From positions 3,658,001-3,722,000 of the forward strand of contig NZ_OY771430.1 in assembly GCF_963674565.1 (NCBI RefSeq): a DNA stretch of 64,000 nucleotides. The letters run 5' to 3'. Origin of the DNA: an uncultured Carboxylicivirga sp. (GTDB taxonomy: Bacteria > Bacteroidota > Bacteroidia > Bacteroidales > Marinilabiliaceae). This document shows positions 55,648 through 64,000 of the stretch, one piece after another; position 1 is the stretch's first letter, and the number at the start of each line of letters is the position of its first letter. The notes beneath the pieces are model-generated. The model searched no databases. It was not told where the DNA came from and was given only the letters and a program-made list of their open reading frames with translations. The translations under genes were made by a program, and so were the position numbers.

Positions 55648-58485
55648 TTATATAACGGCTTTAATCACATAAATCCCCAAATCCGATATTACTTTAATAA
55701 TATAATATCCAGATTTTAGATTTAATAACTGACTGGTAGTTTCGGCAACAAATTCCCAAACTTTTTCGCCATTTATATTAAAAACAGAAACAGTATCACC
55801 AACAGAAACACCATATAGAAAACTGTCTCCGTTTTGTTTACTAACCCATAATTTCTGCTCACTACCTTCATTTTCATTAATGGCTGTTGAGCTATCAATA
55901 ACTGTTACCGTTATCTGGTTGGAAGTTGCTGTTTCGTAAACAGTATCTCCACTGTAATTGGCTTGAAAAGAATAGACACCAGGCTCAAGATTAGAAGTTG
56001 AGAATTGGATAGTTCCATTCTCTGTCAATTCAATGCAGGCAGCAATCGAATCTCCCTGATATATCTGAACCCAACCCGTTGGCACATCACTTGTTTCGCC
56101 TGTATTTGATACCGAAACCGTAAATGTTACAGAGCTTCCTTTTTGTATCTCACTCTGCGATGCCATTAATCCAACACTGGCATCAGCTGAACGATTCAAG
56201 GCTGATACACGATACAATCCTACTCCATGTGTATTTATTTCTGGCACAAATTCAGATCCTGAAAAAGTACCCAGGTCAGATTTACTCCACACATCTCTGA
56301 TTGTACAAGCACCAGAATAGCCCAATTCTGTCAGATTAAGTGGAATTGATAAAGAAGCCAATACTGATGGATCCTGGGTAAAGACCATAAACTCAACAGT
56401 TACACCATTAGGTGCAGTTAGAACTTCATCGTCTATTCCACAAAAAGCTTTAAAGGTTGTATAACCATCGGGCAGGTCAAATTCGATAATTGAATAAGCA
56501 TTAACACCAAAGCCATTTGCATAGGTAACCCCATTTACTTTTAGCGGATTTCCATCCAGACTTTTATTTTTCACAACAGAAGCCCATCCACTTGTTGCAC
56601 TCACCCAACTCATATTGGTAAGTAAGGTTGAATCACCATTATCTTTATAAATAGCCGGATTAATCCAGTCGGCATGGTCGTAATTAAAATTATCACCGGC
56701 ATCGGTAACTACTAAATATAATTTGGTAGCATCGGTAATATCACCTTCTATATTTTTTCCCTCAGGGAAAAGAGTTCGACTGATACGTCCGGTATTGGCA
56801 ATCGCATTATTTACTTCTACATTGCGGGGAGTTGGATCTTGATTGGCAATCATAAATTCAACAGTTGCTCCACCAGTTTGACTGGTTCCTCCAATATCCA
56901 ATCCGGCAAACGCTTGAAAACGCACTGTGTTTTCAGGTATTTCAAACAATATAATTGACTGAGCATGTGTCCCAAGTCCAGTTTCATATGTTGTTCCTTT
57001 AATATTTAAAGTTCCACCTGAAACACTCTTGTTTTTAAGTACAGAAGCCCATCCTGATGTGGCATATTCCCAGTCCAGATTGGTTAACTGAACAATGCTG
57101 CCATCCGCTAATTCAACAATCGGATCAATCCAGTCTGCATGATCACAACTGTAACCATCACCTCCATCATTAACGATCAGGAATAACTGATCAGATCCTT
57201 CTGGAATTTCAATATCTATATTTACTCCGTACCCATCTGTCAATCGCGATACTGTTCCACTTCGGTATAACAGGTTTTGAGTTTTTACAAAGCCATCTCC
57301 ACCGTTATTGAATAATCCAACAAACTTATCTCCATTTGCAGGATCTTCCGCTGTCCAGGTAATCATATCTCCTTCATTCGATAATTCCTTGTTGGCAACT
57401 GAATGCTGGTTGATATAAAGCACCTCTTCATTGGTAATCAGGTCAAGAGTGAAAGCATCGTTATCTGGCAAATTACCTCCAAACATTAAAGGCGATTTAA
57501 ACATAGCCCACAAACTCATCAGGGTATATTGTTCGTCTTCGGTGAAGTAGGTATAGCGATTTGTTGCTCTTTCGCCACGAATAAACTTACCTAATGGAAG
57601 CATGTCTGCATCTGGATATGCCCCCGGAGTTATATAAGGTGCCCAGTCAGCACATACCCCAAATGAATAATTCAATTGAGCCCAACTATCCCAGAAATCG
57701 TCAATGGTACGCCACAGATTAGCATGTGTTCTGGCATGATCGTGCTCGGTAAGTGGTGTTGCTCCTGGCGACATACTTAATACCATTGGGCGACCAGACT
57801 GATCTATCGCATTTCTGATCATTTGAATCTCGTTTGTATGATAGGGTCGGGAAAGGTCATCTACTTTTACATAGTCAACACCCCATTCAGCATATAAATC
57901 AAAGATAGAGTTGTAATAATCCTGAGCTCCGGCTCTTGTTGACTCAATCGTATAATTATCCTGCAACCAGGTACACTCATAAGCAGTTGAATAAATATCA
58001 GAAGCTTTATAAGTACTCCCTTTAATTGGCATACTATTAAATACAGCCTCTTTTGGAACACCGCGCATTATATGAATTCCGAATTTAAGGCCCAGGCTGT
58101 GCACATAATCCGCCAAAGGTTTAAATCCTGCCCCATTCGCTGCTGATGGAAATCGGGTTGGCGATGGCATATAACGACCAAATTCATCCAGCACAAAATC
58201 AGAGTCTCCATAAGCATTATAGTGCCCGGTGGTTTGATTATCAACATACCAACGAATATCAACAATAATATATTCCCAACCAGTCGCTTTCAAGTTTGCT
58301 GACATATAGTCGGCATTAGCCTTCACTTCACTTTCAACTACCGAAGGTCCAAAACAATCCCAGCTATTCCATCCCATCGGAGGTGTAATCGCCCATTTAT
58401 GAAAATTCAGTTCATTTCCGGTTTGAGCCATTATCCCTTGCAAAAACAACATTATTGAGAATAATGATAACAATCTTAATTTCAT
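55648..58485 (-). CDS. Secreted GH27 alpha-galactosidase with two NPCBM modules and sorting domain
   Basis: 945 residues. Signal peptide (1-21, ending GIMAQ); GH27 barrel from PPMGWNSWDCFGP (35) with nucleophile region VDYVKVDD (D209) and acid/base region WRTIDDFWDSW (D262/D263). At FVGLFNNGGD (388-397) the C-terminal beta-sandwich starts, but two NPCBM-like modules (about 398-555 and 575-707, each with DHADWI(D/N)P and SGWASV(L/V)KNKS) come in before it resumes at SLSIPLNLTELGYSG (711) and ends HGVGLYRV. An Ig-like unit (765-860) and a type IX-like C-terminal domain (863-945) follow. It would release alpha-galactose outside the cell. It starts 20 bp after the GH2 gene, in one operon. Confidence 0.92.
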   Translation of the reverse strand: MKLRLLSLFSIMLFLQGIMAQTGNELNFHKWAITPPMGWNSWDCFGPSVVESEVKANADYMSANLKATGWEYIIVDIRWYVDNQTTGHYNAYGDSDFVLDEFGRYMPSPTRFPSAANGAGFKPLADYVHSLGLKFGIHIMRGVPKEAVFNSMPIKGSTYKASDIYSTAYECTWLQDNYTIESTRAGAQDYYNSIFDLYAEWGVDYVKVDDLSRPYHTNEIQMIRNAIDQSGRPMVLSMSPGATPLTEHDHARTHANLWRTIDDFWDSWAQLNYSFGVCADWAPYITPGAYPDADMLPLGKFIRGERATNRYTYFTEDEQYTLMSLWAMFKSPLMFGGNLPDNDAFTLDLITNEEVLYINQHSVANKELSNEGDMITWTAEDPANGDKFVGLFNNGGDGFVKTQNLLYRSGTVSRLTDGYGVNIDIEIPEGSDQLFLIVNDGGDGYSCDHADWIDPIVELADGSIVQLTNLDWEYATSGWASVLKNKSVSGGTLNIKGTTYETGLGTHAQSIILFEIPENTVRFQAFAGLDIGGTSQTGGATVEFMIANQDPTPRNVEVNNAIANTGRISRTLFPEGKNIEGDITDATKLYLVVTDAGDNFNYDHADWINPAIYKDNGDSTLLTNMSWVSATSGWASVVKNKSLDGNPLKVNGVTYANGFGVNAYSIIEFDLPDGYTTFKAFCGIDDEVLTAPNGVTVEFMVFTQDPSVLASLSIPLNLTELGYSGACTIRDVWSKSDLGTFSGSEFVPEINTHGVGLYRVSALNRSADASVGLMASQSEIQKGSSVTFTVSVSNTGETSDVPTGWVQIYQGDSIAACIELTENGTIQFSTSNLEPGVYSFQANYSGDTVYETATSNQITVTVIDSSTAINENEGSEQKLWVSKQNGDSFLYGVSVGDTVSVFNINGEKVWEFVAETTSQLLNLKSGYYIIKVISDLGIYVIKAVI

Positions 58486-58505
58486 CTATATATGTTTATT
58501 ATTTA

Positions 58506-60905
58506 TTATTTCGATTCAATTTCTATTTTACTATCAGCTAATCCTTCAGAACTAACAGTAAGTTTTATTTTACCAGCTTTTTTGCTGCTTTTTACGACTA
58601 CCATAGCACGGCCATTCCATGCTTTGCGGGATGGTGTGATATATGAATTGGTATCTCTTAAATCACCATTATCAACAGCAATAATTTCACCTGGTCCGGT
58701 TACAGAAAAATCTAAATGATTTGTAGCAGTTGGATTCAAAACTCCATCATTATCCACCATCTCAACATTTATGTAGGACAAATCCTGTCCATCAGCCTTT
58801 AAAGAACTTCTGTCTGCAATTAGTTTTATAGATGTAACTTCACCGGCAGTCTTTATTACTTTTGACTCAACCTCCATCCCATTTTCGATTCCTACAGCCT
58901 TTAGGTTTCCTTCTGAAAAAGGCACTGAAAAAGTTGCTTTAAACTGCTGTTCTATCCCGGTCGTCTTCTCTCCGATTAACTCATCGTTTAGATAAAGTCT
59001 TACACTTGCGTACTTCGAGTATACCTCAACATCAATACTTTTTCCTTCAAAACCTGGCCAATTCCAACTTTCCCAGGTTGGATGAACTGCCCACATAGTG
59101 GTTTTAATTTCTCCTTCAGCAGGATGCGGTTCTTTTACAGCCAGATAAAGCTTTTCTGTTTCGTTCCAAAGAATATTGCGGTAATGAGAAATTGGTTTTC
59201 TCCAACCTGTTAAATCGATATCTCCACAATAGGCTCCATGCCATGGGTATAAATCAGACTCCCAGTGTTCCCCTTTTGGTTCTCCTGGATAATAATAACG
59301 ACCAATGCCAGATTCACCAAGGTAATCCATGGCTGTCCAAACAAAATCGCCAATTATATATGTATGTTTTTGCGACATGTCCCAAACCCAGAAAGCATCT
59401 TTCGGATATGATTCGGATTGAAATATGATTCGCTCCGGATCTCGTTCATGATCCTTCTCGGCTTCGTGCAACATATAGTTATATCCACAAACATCATGTT
59501 CAGCCATTAATGGATCAAAAATCGCCCATCCTTCACCCCATGATGTCATTGCCGAAGTCATCGGACGGGTTGGGTCAAGTTTATGTATTTCTTCAGCCAA
59601 CATTTTTGCCGTTTGAACTGCTTCCGGGCTGGTTCTTTCAATGATTTCATTACCTACACTCCACATTATAATTGATGGATGATTACGATCGCGTTTTACC
59701 ATTGATTCAATATCACGTTGCCACCACTCATCGAATATACTGGCATAATCATGAGGTGTTTTTTGGGTTCTCCATCCGTCAAACGATTCATCAATAACCA
59801 ATAATCCCAAACGATCACAAGTCTCCAGAAATGCCTCCGAAGGTGGATTATGCGATGTTCGAACAGCGTTAAAGCCAGCCTTTTTTAACAATTCCACCTT
59901 TCGTTCTTCTGCTCTATCGTAGGCTGCTGCCCCCAGCGAGCCATTATCATGATGAACACAACCACCATTTAAAACCAGCGATTCTCCATTCAGAAGGAAT
60001 CCTTTATCAGCACTAAATTCTATTGTTCGAATTCCAATTTGCGTTTCTACCTCATCAATACTTTCTCCATTAATTTTTATTTGGGTTGATGATGTATATA
60101 AAGTTGGACTTTTGGGTGACCACAATGATGGATTATTTACCGTTAATTGTTGAATTACCTCTTTCTCATCATTTGCTGGTACCTCAACATATTCAGATCC
60201 TCCATTAACTCCTATTAATCGCCTGTCTTTTATTTCTGTAACCAGTTTAATTTTTTGAGCTTGATCGGTCTCATTTTTAACCAATGTTTTAATTTCAACT
60301 ATGGCTTTCGAATCATTTACTTCTGGTGTAGTAATGGTTGTTCCCCAATGTGCAATATGTAAAGGTTCAGTTACTTTTAGCCAAACATGCCGATAGATAC
60401 CTGAACCACTGTACCACCGGCAATTAATTTGTTGCGAATTATCAACTCTTACCGCAATAAGATTTGAGGAACCATATAAAATGTAAGGTGTAAGATCATG
60501 ATAAAAAGAAGTGTATCCGTATGGGTGGATTCCCAGTGAATGTCCGTTAATAAACACCTCTGCATTCATATAAACTCCTTCGAAATAAATCGATAATTTC
60601 TTATTCTTCCATTGAACAGGAACATCAAAAGTTTTGCGGTACCAGCCTGTTCCATCCGGAAAATAACCACCCGGACCACTCATTAGATTTTTTTGTTCTG
60701 GTTTACCTTCAATACTCCAGTCATGAGGAAGATTCAGCATTCGCCAATCTGCATCATTATAATCTATTGATGATGCATTATTATCATTTGTTAATTTAAA
60801 TGACCAGTTCTCATCAAAATTCTGCTTTCGTTGTATTTCAGCAGATTGATAACATGAAGCTAAGAACAAGCTAAATACAGTGAACAGGATTATATTTTTT
60901 TTCAT
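58506..60905 (-). CDS. GH2 beta-galactosidase-like lipoprotein
   Basis: 799 residues. Lipoprotein signal MKKNIILFTVFSLFLASCYQ with lipobox LASC. GH2 N-terminal sugar-binding domain (about 25-190, DWRMLNLPHDWSIEG and GWYRKTFDVP), Ig-like domain (195-300), TIM barrel (300-590) with acid/base E420 in MWSVGNE and likely nucleophile E498 in IFQSESYP, then DUF4982-type and C-terminal Ig-like domains. The family cleaves beta-galactosides or related beta-glycosides; exact linkage is open. First gene of the operon that also holds the large GH27, and divergent from the HTCS gene. Confidence 0.92.
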   Translation of the reverse strand: MKKNIILFTVFSLFLASCYQSAEIQRKQNFDENWSFKLTNDNNASSIDYNDADWRMLNLPHDWSIEGKPEQKNLMSGPGGYFPDGTGWYRKTFDVPVQWKNKKLSIYFEGVYMNAEVFINGHSLGIHPYGYTSFYHDLTPYILYGSSNLIAVRVDNSQQINCRWYSGSGIYRHVWLKVTEPLHIAHWGTTITTPEVNDSKAIVEIKTLVKNETDQAQKIKLVTEIKDRRLIGVNGGSEYVEVPANDEKEVIQQLTVNNPSLWSPKSPTLYTSSTQIKINGESIDEVETQIGIRTIEFSADKGFLLNGESLVLNGGCVHHDNGSLGAAAYDRAEERKVELLKKAGFNAVRTSHNPPSEAFLETCDRLGLLVIDESFDGWRTQKTPHDYASIFDEWWQRDIESMVKRDRNHPSIIMWSVGNEIIERTSPEAVQTAKMLAEEIHKLDPTRPMTSAMTSWGEGWAIFDPLMAEHDVCGYNYMLHEAEKDHERDPERIIFQSESYPKDAFWVWDMSQKHTYIIGDFVWTAMDYLGESGIGRYYYPGEPKGEHWESDLYPWHGAYCGDIDLTGWRKPISHYRNILWNETEKLYLAVKEPHPAEGEIKTTMWAVHPTWESWNWPGFEGKSIDVEVYSKYASVRLYLNDELIGEKTTGIEQQFKATFSVPFSEGNLKAVGIENGMEVESKVIKTAGEVTSIKLIADRSSLKADGQDLSYINVEMVDNDGVLNPTATNHLDFSVTGPGEIIAVDNGDLRDTNSYITPSRKAWNGRAMVVVKSSKKAGKIKLTVSSEGLADSKIEIESK

Positions 60906-60963
60906 AAAAAAAGGATTGTAAAAGCTTATAAATTGAATTTTAGAGTGATTAAAACTTATTAGA

Positions 60964-61031
60964 CAAAACTAAATAGAAAGTAAACGAGGTTAATTCACTT
61001 ATTCGGCAAATGATAATGAGAAATTCATCAA
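60964..61031 (-). promoter_or_regulatory. GH2-GH27 operon promoter with candidate HTCS site (conserved block copy B)
   Basis: Minus-strand -7 box TAGTTTTG (60964-60971), then the upstream element spanning 60999-61031 with TTGCCGAATAA, at the same spacing as copy A. It lies in the 194-bp gap shared with the divergent HTCS gene, so the regulator could also affect its own expression from here. Confidence 0.7.
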
Positions 61032-61099
61032 CTAGCAAATGAGGTGTCATTATCAATTATTTTATAATTATTTTAGTACAAATATGAATTTGTGGGAAA

Positions 61100-64000
61100 A
61101 TGAGAATCCAGGGAAAAATCTTTTTACTTTTTATTGCTATAACACTTTTTAATTCTTCAATCAATGCATATGAAGTTAAAAAGTTAGGCCTCAAGGATGG
61201 CCTATCAAATAATAATGTAACAAGCATTGCGCAGGATAACGATGGTATGATATGGATTACCACCAAAGATGGACTCAACCGTTTTGATGGTCATTCATTC
61301 AAAGTTTTCCGAAAAGGGGGAGATAACTCCCCTGGAAGTAATGTATTGAATTTTGTATTTGCTGATAAAAAGGATGACATCATTTGGATAGCAACTGAAA
61401 AAAATGGTCTGGATGCATATAACTATAAAACTCACCAATTCACCCATTACACTCACGATTACAGTGGACAAACAAACAGTTTAATTGCCGATGGTATAAC
61501 TTTTATAACCAGTGATAATGACGGAAACCTTTGGTTTGCAACCTATCAATATGGATTAGATCGTCTGAATAAGAAAACAGGTGAGTTTACTCATTACAAT
61601 CAGTCCAATATCAAAGGTCTGGCATCAAATTATAACTGGTGCATGTTGTATGAAAGTGATGAGTGTATTTATGTCGGTCATGTTACGGATGGTTTGAGTA
61701 TCATCAATATCAAAAGTGAGTCAGCAGTTAATTTTAAACATGATCCAAACAATCCCAATTCACTGCCGGACAACGTTGTTACTGAAATATTTAAAGATTC
61801 AAGAGGAAATATTTGGGTAGGTACTCGCAGTGGTTTAGCTTTATTTGATCCAGTAAGTCAATCCATGACCAATTTTCAACATCAGAAGGATGTCAAAGGA
61901 TCACTCTCTAATAATTTCATCCAAAGCATAATGGAAACAAAAGATTCAGTGCTTTGGGTAGGTACTGAAGGCGGCGGTGTTAATATTCTTGATCTGAAGC
62001 AATTTGACAAACCAGACGCTATATATTTTGAAGTATTAAATGCTTCCGCTACGTCAGACGGCCTTTCCAGTTCATCTGTACAATCAATGTATCAGGATCA
62101 TTTTGGCAATATCTGGCTTGGAGGATTTGTTGGAGGGATCAATTTAATTTCGAGTAAAGAACCATTCTTTAAAAAATTAGAATATCTTCCTTTTGTTGGT
62201 AATGAGAATAGCTTAAATAATCAATTGGTGCTTGGAGTTTGTGAAGATAATAATGAGAACGTATGGATTGCAAATGGTGACGGAGGAATTTGTATTTACG
62301 ATGATAAAACAAAAATCAAAGAAATAACAGAAATTGATAATTCACATGTTTCAGCGCAGGCTGTATTCAATGATAGTGATGGTAATATCTGGATTGGTAC
62401 AACCAATGGATTAATCTATAAATACATTGAAAAGAATAATCAGTATAAGCAAATCACATGTTTTAGTCAAATCATTAATATTCCAATTTATAATTTTTAT
62501 GAGGATTCAAAAAAGAACCTGTGGATAAGTACTGATGCCGGATTATTAAAATACAATATTGATAGTGAAGAGTATTTTGTATATACCGTACAAAATTCAG
62601 CCATTAGTGATAATATAGTGCGCTCAGTTGTTGAAGATAAAGATGGGAATTTATGGGTAGGAACTGCCATTGGGGGATTATGCGTTTTTGATCCCAATTT
62701 TCAGTTATTGTATAATTATGGACGCCAGTACGACTTTTATAATATCAATCATCTTTTCAAAGATTCAAGAGATCGGATTTGGGTAGGTAGTCAGAATGAT
62801 TTATTTTGTTTTAACGATACAAAAAGTGCCAAACGTATTGGAAAAGAAGATGGACTGGCCGAAATAGATATAAGAGCTATTATCGAAGGTAATTCAGAAG
62901 GTGAAATGTGGTTTAGTACCTTAAATGGAACTAGCCATTATAACTTAAAAACGGGTCAGGTTATCAACTTTAACTTAGGCGATGGTATTTCAATGGGCGA
63001 TTTTACAAACGGTTCGATTTTAAAGAAAAAGGACAGTACTATCTATTTTGGGGCACAACATGGAGCTACTTTTTTTAATGATAATATTGATGTATTTACA
63101 AATGACCTACCCAAGGCATTTGTTACCAGCTTCGAGGCTCCAGCCAAAGCCAATGAAAATTTCAGCGAATTTACAGATGTGCCGTTTAATGAGGAAATGA
63201 CCTTAAAATACAATGAGAATTCATTCAGAATTAACTTCAATGTTGCAGACTTCTCGCTAACTGACAAGGTTGACTTTATGTTTCAGATGGTTGGGTTAGA
63301 TGATAGCTGGTATCTTATAAAAAATGAAAATCGTGTTACTTTCCGAAATCTCCAACCAGGAGACTATCAATTTAATCTAAAAGCCCGTTTGCACAATAAA
63401 GAATGGTCGGATGAGTTCGGAGCGATGAAAATAACCATCGATCCACCCATTTGGTTGACCTGGCAGGCTAAAGCATTGTATTTACTTATTTTTGTTTTGG
63501 GAATATGGTTTGTATTAAGGTTTTATAAAAATAAAGTTGAGGTTGAAAATGCATTGGTTCTGGAGAAAAACATTCGTCATCAGGAACATGAGTTAAATGA
63601 AGAGAAAATAAGATTTTTTACCAATATTGCCCACGAGCTGCGTACTCCAATGACTTTATTATTAGGTCCTTTGGAAGATTTAATTGCAGATAAATCATTG
63701 AATGAATCACTTACAAAAAAGATTAATTCAATGCATAGAGTAGCCAACAGATTACTTCAACTAATTAATCAGGTACTCGAATTCAGACGAACAGAAAATA
63801 AAAAACGAGAACTGGCCGTGGTTAAAGGCGACTTCGCAAGCTTTATATACGAAACAGGCTTAAAATATAAAGAGCTGAATCACAATGAGAAAATAGATTT
63901 TGACATACAGTTGCCTGACGAAACAACAGAGATGTTATATGATCCCGAAGTGGTTAGGATGGTATTAGACAATCTACTTTCAAATGCATTTAAATACACA
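61100..64000 (+). CDS. Hybrid two-component system sensor/regulator (partial at 3' end)
   Basis: Open from ATG 61100 to the right edge, 967 codons. Signal segment (MRIQGKIFLLFIAITLFNSS), then Reg_prop beta-propeller repeats (LGLKDGLSNNNVTSIAQDN, GMIWITTKDGLNRFDG and many IWVGT-type repeats) up to about residue 680, a Y_Y_Y domain (DKVDFMFQMVGLDDSWY, LQPGDYQFNLKAR), one membrane span (LYLLIFVLGIWFVLRFY), HisKA with phospho-acceptor His in FFTNIAHELRTPM, and the start of the HATPase (VRMVLDNLLSNAFKYT). The receiver and AraC-type DNA-binding domains expected for HTCS would lie beyond the window. It probably senses a breakdown oligosaccharide and activates the adjacent glycoside hydrolase genes. 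Confidence 0.93.
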   Translation, partial: MRIQGKIFLLFIAITLFNSSINAYEVKKLGLKDGLSNNNVTSIAQDNDGMIWITTKDGLNRFDGHSFKVFRKGGDNSPGSNVLNFVFADKKDDIIWIATEKNGLDAYNYKTHQFTHYTHDYSGQTNSLIADGITFITSDNDGNLWFATYQYGLDRLNKKTGEFTHYNQSNIKGLASNYNWCMLYESDECIYVGHVTDGLSIINIKSESAVNFKHDPNNPNSLPDNVVTEIFKDSRGNIWVGTRSGLALFDPVSQSMTNFQHQKDVKGSLSNNFIQSIMETKDSVLWVGTEGGGVNILDLKQFDKPDAIYFEVLNASATSDGLSSSSVQSMYQDHFGNIWLGGFVGGINLISSKEPFFKKLEYLPFVGNENSLNNQLVLGVCEDNNENVWIANGDGGICIYDDKTKIKEITEIDNSHVSAQAVFNDSDGNIWIGTTNGLIYKYIEKNNQYKQITCFSQIINIPIYNFYEDSKKNLWISTDAGLLKYNIDSEEYFVYTVQNSAISDNIVRSVVEDKDGNLWVGTAIGGLCVFDPNFQLLYNYGRQYDFYNINHLFKDSRDRIWVGSQNDLFCFNDTKSAKRIGKEDGLAEIDIRAIIEGNSEGEMWFSTLNGTSHYNLKTGQVINFNLGDGISMGDFTNGSILKKKDSTIYFGAQHGATFFNDNIDVFTNDLPKAFVTSFEAPAKANENFSEFTDVPFNEEMTLKYNENSFRINFNVADFSLTDKVDFMFQMVGLDDSWYLIKNENRVTFRNLQPGDYQFNLKARLHNKEWSDEFGAMKITIDPPIWLTWQAKALYLLIFVLGIWFVLRFYKNKVEVENALVLEKNIRHQEHELNEEKIRFFTNIAHELRTPMTLLLGPLEDLIADKSLNESLTKKINSMHRVANRLLQLINQVLEFRRTENKKRELAVVKGDFASFIYETGLKYKELNHNEKIDFDIQLPDETTEMLYDPEVVRMVLDNLLSNAFKYT

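Overview
The window is a low-GC chromosome segment from a member of the phylum Bacteroidota, class Bacteroidia, probably a marine-type lineage near Marinilabiliales. Evidence: a complete rRNA operon with Bacteroidota-like 16S, promoters with the TAnnTTTG -7 box, SLBB export proteins, type IX-like C-terminal sorting domains, a hybrid two-component regulator (HTCS) beside glycoside hydrolases, and DUF5020/DUF5916 families. The genus is inferred, not tested.

Layout. (1) 1-9.6 kb, minus strand: a surface polysaccharide locus with Wza-type export protein, Wzz-type chain-length protein, a CMP-nonulosonate cytidylyltransferase fused to a HAD phosphatase, a short NeuB-like synthase, Wzx flippase, a candidate GT42/DUF115-like transferase, an O-acetyltransferase and a partial EpsG-like polymerase that runs off the left edge. 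(2) 10-16.8 kb: housekeeping ileS-dksA-like-lspA on the minus strand, and a DUF5020 plus NCS2 purine permease pair on the plus strand behind a 30-bp perfect palindrome. (3) 16.8-18.5 kb: an ISL3-type insertion sequence with a frameshifted transposase, next to a fragment of a second related transposase. (4) 18.5-24.6 kb, minus strand: 16S-tRNA-Ile-tRNA-Ala-23S-5S with tandem look-alike promoters, and a repeated leader/spacer element that may be an antitermination signal. (5) 24.6-27.3 kb: ECF sigma factor, membrane anti-sigma-like protein, lipoprotein and cyclophilin lipoprotein. (6) 27.7-35 kb: MacB-type ABC exporter operon with adaptor and TolC protein, then a second adaptor. (7) 35-49.5 kb: tsaB, DUF3108, efp, SpoIIE-type phosphatase, tyrS, a DUF5916 barrel protein, M28 peptidase, POT-like transporter, PEGA protein, CPBP protease and a TM-zinc-ribbon protein. 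(8) 49.6-64 kb: a carbohydrate-use locus with a GH27 lipoprotein, a 1430-residue protein with two GH43 modules, a GH27 enzyme with two NPCBM modules set inside its C-terminal domain, a GH2 enzyme, and an HTCS that is cut by the right edge.

How the parts fit. In region 8 a 68-bp promoter/upstream block is conserved without gaps in front of both the GH43 gene and the GH2-GH27 operon, whose start faces the HTCS gene. This gives a concrete model of one activator site controlling two transcripts for breakdown of an alpha-galactose and arabinose/xylose-containing glycan. In region 1 the synthase plus cytidylyltransferase-phosphatase fusion suggests a nonulosonic acid made through a phosphorylated intermediate and placed on a cell-surface polymer, possibly by the neighbouring GT42-like protein. 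These functional links are inferences from families and gene order.
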